A stretch of 20,293 bases of DNA from Apostichopus californicus (taxonomy: Eukaryota > Echinodermata > Holothuroidea > Aspidochirotida > Stichopodidae). Below are positions 17,801 through 20,293 of this stretch, piece by piece. A model generated the notes under the pieces. The model was not told the DNA's origin. It worked only from the letters and a program-made list of their open reading frames with translations, and made no database searches. Every line of letters begins with the position of its first letter. Position 1 is the stretch's first letter. A program made the position numbers and the translations under genes. The stretch lies in assembly GCA_020650975.1 (NCBI GenBank), contig JAIPMN010002403.1, forward strand, positions 1-20,293, written 5' to 3'.

Positions 17801-19912
17801 ACACCATTGTAGTTAAATGGCCTGACATGTCGATCCTAGAAGGATCTTATTCAGAGGACAAGATCCTGCTAGGATCAGCACATCAGGTCACATGACTGAT
17901 GATTCTTGTTAGGGTAATAGGCTTGCATTATTATGTTTTCCTCTGTTCAAACTTGCTTGATTTTGATAGATATTAAATCACTGACTATACTGATACAAGG
18001 TCCTATCATTTTTAATCTCTTTGCAGCTGAAAGTTTCAATGATTCTGGTCAAAGGTCATGTGGATACTCAGCTATGTGATTACTGCTTGGCTAATAATAT
18101 CCTGGTTATCTCATCAGTACCTTTTAGTGCCTTGGAGTATTTGAGTGCAGTCACAAATACACATATCAATGTATATATTACATGTATGACTCAGGTATGA
18201 AACATTCCTAATCTACGAATGAAGAATAGAGTAGGGCGATTCAATTTGAGGGTTACCCCTCTACTTTGTGGGGAAAACAAAATTAGTTTTAGTGAGAAGT
18301 GGGGGGGGGGGGGTCAGAAGGATATTGTCCTAATTTGTGTGACTGATGTGCACCTTACTTTAGAGGTGATTAATAGTAATTGGTTATCTTTCAAGACTTA
18401 TACATTTCTGCCAACATTTGCCCTAAATTTTATAGGGGTTAAACTTGCCCTGTTTCTTACACCCGTTACAAGATATTAGAAAGATTTACATCAGAATACC
18501 TGATATAAATAACATCATGAGGGGAGGGCAGTATAATAAAAGAATCTTTCCCCTACTTGAAGAATGACCTCTGACATACATGATTGCAAATGTGACATGT
18601 AAACATTCACTGTACAAATAAAATGAACATTCACCACACAAAGCCATGTATAATATACCTTGTTAGCCCCTCCCCCATGCCCTCCCCCATTGTCATAAGC
18701 AGTCCTTTATTGTGTCCCCCTATCAGGATTATTATCATTGTCTTTGTTTTTTTGTACACAGGATGATATTTGTGACAATCTCCAAGTAGATTGTTGGGAG
18801 GCAGGCTGGCATTCTGTGGTCAGAAAACTTCAAACCCAAAGAACAGCCTTCATCAAAATAACAGGAATTAACAACCTGCATGTATGTAATAGCTATTACT
18901 ACATCGTTGTCATTAATCAGATAAATTAATGAGATATTCTAAATTTTAAATCGAGCCAAGTCATTTGTCAGTTAGTTTCCTGCATCTAGCCAAGTTTAAT
19001 AGCATTACTCTCGACGGGAAAAATCTTCACAAATTTCTGGTTTATCGAGCAAGGAAATTGGGTAGCTTTGGTCATGGCTTTCTACAGCACAGGCTCACAC
19101 CCATTGGATTCAAACATGGCTCTACTTTGACTTCCTGATTCAGGTCAGGGTCAAAGGTCGTTAAATTGAAATTGTAGGTAATTGTTTGAAACTTCTCCAA
19201 ATCTCACCCTTGTACAGGATTGTCTGGATAGGGATCAATGTTGCTCATAACAATATTTGAATAGTGGGTAGTTGGATTATTTAAGAATTTAAGAGCAAAG
19301 GTCTTTGGGGGATCATTTATATCATTGTTTGAAAATATATTTGACCCTTTATACTGAATAAGGTAGTTGAGAAAACTCCCTTATTGATAACCGGTGTAAC
19401 TCCCCTGTGTTGAAAGAAGTCAGGACAGGAGCCATTCAGTTTCATATTGCAATATACTTGGTGATTTTCTTTGTCTAGTGTGATAAAGAAGGTGAAACCT
19501 GTTTGCATTCAAATATTTCAGCTTTCTGTCATTTTGTAAGTTACTTTAGATTTTGAATTCCATTTGCATGATTCAGCTGTTAGTCTTAAAAATAACATAA
19601 TTCATCTTCTTTCAGTATTAAGTTACAATGATCTTCCAATTGACTTTCTTTGTTAATGTCACATCGCCTGCACATGTGAATTGTTTTGTATTAAGTTTAT
19701 AGTGATTATATATCTATTTTGGTTTTCCATTTATGTTCCATTTTTTCAGACAGTGGTCATCTGTGGACCAAGTAACCCTCATGTAGAGGAACAGAGAGTC
19801 AAATTCTGGTCCAGTTATCACAAGTTGAGAGATTTATTGAAGATGCGATACGTTTGTTTCGGAGGTGCAATAACAGAACTAAAAGTATTAAGAAAATTAG
19901 AAGAACATAAAG
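11790..19912 (+). CDS. BBS12: Bardet-Biedl syndrome 12 chaperonin-like protein (11 exons, C-terminus off window)
   Basis: Exons: 11790-11853, 12343-12379, 12790-12868, 13077-13202, 13730-15342, 15693-15767, 16334-16478, 17296-17442, 18027-18194, 18762-18881 and 19750-19912. These give 2737 nt (about 912 residues) with all phases agreeing. BBS12 is a group II chaperonin-like protein that, with BBS6, BBS10 and CCT subunits, helps assemble the BBSome of the cilium. Markers in order: GLQAVHSIAAACKTFLGP (residues 14-31), FITEDDG (37-43), GSGCTTL (79-85, the chaperonin GDGTT site), ILRNSRHF (438-445), GSLSHGAKSSMN (exon 6), LINGDLTP (exon 8 start), LKVSMILVKGHVD (exon 9 start), FIKITGIN (exon 10) and FGGAITE (895-901, the chaperonin GGGA-E motif). 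These follow vertebrate BBS12 closely. The protein is longer than the roughly 710-residue human form because exon 5 adds an acidic low-complexity region. About 150 C-terminal residues are expected beyond the window. Confidence 0.93.
11854..12342 (+). other. BBS12 intron 1
   Basis: GTAAGA to TTTCATAAG, 489 bases, very AT-rich. Nothing else seen. Confidence 0.8.
12343..12379 (+). CDS. BBS12: BBS12 exon 2 (37-nt micro-exon)
   Basis: The acceptor TTTCATAAG ends at 12342 and the donor GTAGGC starts at 12380. The exon encodes AACKTFLGPER with split codons at both ends. LGP is the chaperonin nucleotide-loop motif that the family keeps at this point. The spacing from GLQ to LGP equals that in human BBS12, which supports so short an exon. 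Confidence 0.85.
12380..12789 (+). other. BBS12 intron 2
   Basis: GTAGGC to CATCTTAG, 410 bases. A second good acceptor (TTTTTCTTCTAG, ending 12443) precedes sequence that hits a stop at once in the required phase, so it is not used for the conserved protein. Confidence 0.8.
12790..12868 (+). CDS. BBS12: BBS12 exon 3
   Basis: The acceptor TTTTCTCATCTTAG ends at 12789. The first base completes Ser, followed by IKFITEDDGCEAAFTTQKLL and SLLDIE, ending in phase 0 at the donor GTAAGT. It matches the family's KFIIDEE-like strand and the following helix. Confidence 0.9.
13077..13202 (+). CDS. BBS12: BBS12 exon 4 (chaperonin GDGTT-like site)
   Basis: The acceptor TTTTCTTTAG ends at 13076 and the donor GTAGGT starts at 13203; 42 codons, phase 0 both ends. 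It encodes HPVGHILRDACLNHSKRIGS, then GCTTLVCMAGTWANAIQSLL. G-S-G-C-T-T stands where active chaperonins have G-D-G-T-T: the metal/ATP-site Asp is replaced by Ser. Confidence 0.93.
13203..13729 (+). other. BBS12 intron 4
   Basis: GTAGGT to TTGATAG, 527 bases. AT-rich, no feature recognised. Confidence 0.85.
13730..15342 (+). CDS. BBS12: BBS12 exon 5 (large exon with acidic low-complexity insert)
   Basis: The acceptor CTCTTGATAG ends at 13729; it runs 537 codons plus two bases to the donor GTAAGT (15343). The start, GISVETIHSLGDSIVRICVD, is chaperonin-like equatorial/intermediate sequence. From about residue 147 to 640 the sequence is rich in S, D, E and N. Short repeats occur at residues 206-213 (DDVSWFFD) and 257-266 (DDDVGWYFED), with a looser RYYEDDD at 318-324. 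ILRNSRHF at 438-445 matches a short block seen in vertebrate BBS12. It ends DEDDDDDSVQAFLNL before the W/C junction codon. The open frame of more than 1.6 kb in AT-rich DNA is itself evidence of coding. Confidence 0.92.
15343..15692 (+). other. BBS12 intron 5
   Basis: GTAAGT to TTTACCAG, 350 bases. The open frame at 15360-15608 lacks conservation. Confidence 0.85.
15693..15767 (+). CDS. BBS12: BBS12 exon 6
   Basis: The acceptor GTTTACCAG ends at 15692. The first base completes Cys, then GSLSHGAKSSMNLAKQICLK and QLQD follow to a split Lys at the donor GTAAAT. LSHG..SSM is a signature shared with vertebrate BBS12. Confidence 0.9.
15768..16333 (+). other. BBS12 intron 6
   Basis: GTAAAT to TTTTAG, 566 bases. 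It has an ATTG-type short repeat near 15785-15810 and the G-rich patch at 16159-16185. Confidence 0.85.
16159..16185 (+). other. Potential G-quadruplex in BBS12 intron 6
   Basis: Four close G-runs (GGGG, GGGG, GGGGG, GGG) with short loops on the coding strand. Similar clusters stand at 4214-4245 (past TTC19) and 17528-17568 (BBS12 intron 8). Confidence 0.45.
16334..16478 (+). CDS. BBS12: BBS12 exon 7
   Basis: The acceptor is TTGTTTTAG ending at 16333, with a second AG three bases on (CAG 16334-16336) that could be used instead. It encodes SHHGDPFVCQVLGPSVEDST, then IIDGLVLRCEVDQIP and CNPLRAV, ending in phase 0 at the donor GTAAGT. It corresponds to the strand leading into the apical-like domain. 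Confidence 0.88.
16479..17295 (+). other. BBS12 intron 7
   Basis: GTAAGT to ATTCACAG, 817 bases. The first half is the retrotransposon tail. The rest (about 16861-17295) is unremarkable AT-rich sequence. Confidence 0.85.
16484..16860 (+). mobile_element. 5'-truncated non-LTR retrotransposon (LINE) 3' end in BBS12 intron 7
   Basis: Bases 16490-16587 read DNINYLPHHLRN, then TSIDTFKKHLKTYLF and a stop. LP..LR...S...FK..LKTYLF is the familiar tail of CR1/L2/Jockey-type reverse transcriptase ORFs. An AT-rich 3' region follows, ending GCACTTTAACATATGG and a TATTTATA run near 16823-16860, much like LINE 3' ends. The 5' limit touches the exon 7 donor. The exact family and ends are uncertain. Confidence 0.65.
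17296..17442 (+). CDS. BBS12: BBS12 exon 8 (apical-like domain start)
   Basis: The acceptor GATTCACAG ends at 17295 and the donor GTAGGA starts at 17443; 49 codons in phase 0. It opens LINGDLTPVFKHPGYKG, matching the vertebrate LIEGDLTENYRHLGF-type block, and ends SWLDNIKQILQE. Confidence 0.92.
17443..18026 (+). other. BBS12 intron 8
   Basis: GTAGGA to TTTGCAG, 584 bases. It has a G-run cluster at 17528-17568 and the fold-back hairpin at 17819-17889. Confidence 0.85.
17819..17889. repeat. Fold-back hairpin in BBS12 intron 8
   Basis: GATCCTAGAAGGATCTT (17832-17848) pairs with AAGATCCTGCTAGGATC (17860-17876) with one mismatch and an 11-base loop. Weaker pairing continues outward (CCTGACATGT against ACATCAGGTC). 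Each arm is itself a short GATCCT..AGGATC palindrome. Confidence 0.7.
18027..18194 (+). CDS. BBS12: BBS12 exon 9 (apical-like domain)
   Basis: The acceptor CTCTTTGCAG ends at 18026 and the donor GTATGA starts at 18195; 56 codons, phase 0. It encodes LKVSMILVKGHVDTQLCDYC, then NNILVISSVPFSALEYLSAV and YITCMTQ. The V-LV-G-V strand and the following ILVISSV strand are the classic chaperonin apical pattern. Confidence 0.93.
18195..18761 (+). other. BBS12 intron 9
   Basis: GTATGA to GTACACAG, 567 bases. It has a poly-G run at 18301-18313 and a C-rich patch at 18667-18690; no gene seen. Confidence 0.85.
18762..18881 (+). CDS. BBS12: BBS12 exon 10
   Basis: The acceptor TTTGTACACAG ends at 18761 and the donor GTATGT starts at 18882; 40 codons, phase 0. 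It encodes DDICDNLQVDCWEAGW, then RTAFIKITGINNLH. The strand FIKITGIN matches the vertebrate AILLKTEGIN block. Confidence 0.9.
18882..19749 (+). other. BBS12 intron 10
   Basis: GTATGT to TTTTTTCAG, 868 bases. The only mark is the AGGTCA-like cluster at 19142-19160. Confidence 0.85.
19142..19160 (+). promoter_or_regulatory. Nuclear-receptor half-site cluster (DR0/DR1-like)
   Basis: AGGTCA, GGGTCA, A, then AGGTCG run in direct order. The last two form a DR1 with one-base spacing. It lies in BBS12 intron 10. A chance match is quite possible. Confidence 0.25.
19750..19912 (+). CDS. BBS12: BBS12 exon 11 (last exon in window; GGA-E motif)
   Basis: The acceptor CCATTTTTTCAG ends at 19749. It encodes TVVICGPSNPHVEEQRVKFW, then YHKLRDLLKMRYVCFGGA and ITELKVLRKLEEHK. 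It ends one base into Gly at the donor GTAAGG. The F-G-G-A-I-T-E string equals the chaperonin GGGA-E loop of the equatorial domain. The rest of the equatorial domain lies to the right of the window. Confidence 0.92.
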
Positions 19913-20293
19913 GTAAGGCCCCAGTCAGCGAATTACCCCCCATCTCCCCCCCATCCCCTGGATCGGAGCCTGTAAGCCCTCTACTCTACCAACAATAAAC
20001 CTTCACTCTGCTGCTTATAGCTCTGTTGAAAGTAATGGCAATCCTTACTGATTAATTATAGTTATTAATTATAGTTATATTATACTTAATTATAATTAGT
20101 TAATTATGATTAATTATATTAATTATATTGTTATGATTAATTACAATTATAGCATCACCTGGAATATCCAGACCTCTCTCATACATATCCTCGATTATCC
20201 TGATTTGATAACCAACCATTCATTAGTGTACAAATGAAGGACATAATAACAACTTATCAAACTCAAATTTTATAAGTATTTAAATTTAAACGG
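19913..20293 (+). other. Start of BBS12 intron 11 (right edge)
   Basis: Begins with the donor GTAAGG. Read-through would give a Pro/Ser-rich tail and a stop at 19996-19998. The missing equatorial domain argues that splicing goes on to exons outside the window. It ends in the AATTA-rich tract. Confidence 0.75.
20053..20155. repeat. AATTA-rich simple repeat
   Basis: Irregular repeats of TTAATTATA, AATTATAGTTA and GATTAATTA fill this stretch in the BBS12 intron after exon 11. It has almost no G or C and many small palindromes. Confidence 0.75.

Noticed and set aside
18041..18059. DR1-like GGTCAAAGGTCA string
   Set aside because: It is coding sequence for LVKGHV in BBS12 exon 9, which fully explains it.
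19913..19998. Pro/Ser-rich C-terminal tail by read-through of the last visible exon
   Set aside because: A good donor GTAAGG is present and the rest of the chaperonin equatorial domain would be missing; treated as intron.

Overview
This is an AT-rich animal nuclear DNA window. Its genes are split by spliceosomal introns with GT..AG borders, and it carries many poly-G/poly-C runs, fold-back repeats and one retrotransposon tail. It has no bacterial-style operons. The gene content (mitochondrial TTC19, ciliary BBS12, cytochrome b561), introns of roughly 0.2-1.1 kb and a multi-exon BBS12 suggest an invertebrate metazoan, possibly a marine deuterostome such as an echinoderm. That last step is only an impression. 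Exons were placed by hand by matching reading frame, splice sites and remembered family conservation; codon phases close across every junction reported.

Layout. (1) 947-2794, + strand: the last three coding exons of a cytochrome b561 family ascorbate-dependent transmembrane oxidoreductase; its 5' exons lie left of the window. (2) 2795-4757: convergent intergenic and UTR DNA with poly-G repeats. (3) 9901 down to 4758, - strand: a complete six-exon TTC19 (458 codons), a mitochondrial TPR protein linked to respiratory complex III. Its intron 3 holds a decayed copy of exon 3, and its intron 1 holds a 117-bp inverted repeat. (4) 9902-11789: the head-to-head spacer between TTC19 and BBS12, with CCAAT/octamer elements, a perfect 19-bp hairpin and an RFX-type X-box about 160 bp before the BBS12 ATG. 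(5) 11790-19912, + strand: eleven exons of BBS12, a group II chaperonin-like Bardet-Biedl protein. About 912 codons are visible and the C-terminus runs off the right edge. Its fifth exon encodes about 500 residues of acidic, low-complexity sequence with a repeated aromatic-acidic motif. (6) 19913-20293: start of the next BBS12 intron, ending in an AATTA-rich tract.

The three genes share no pathway; they are ordinary neighbours on an animal chromosome. I found no new multi-gene system. The points most worth following are the BBS12 acidic expansion, the X-box, the TTC19 exon-duplication relic and the long intronic inverted repeat.
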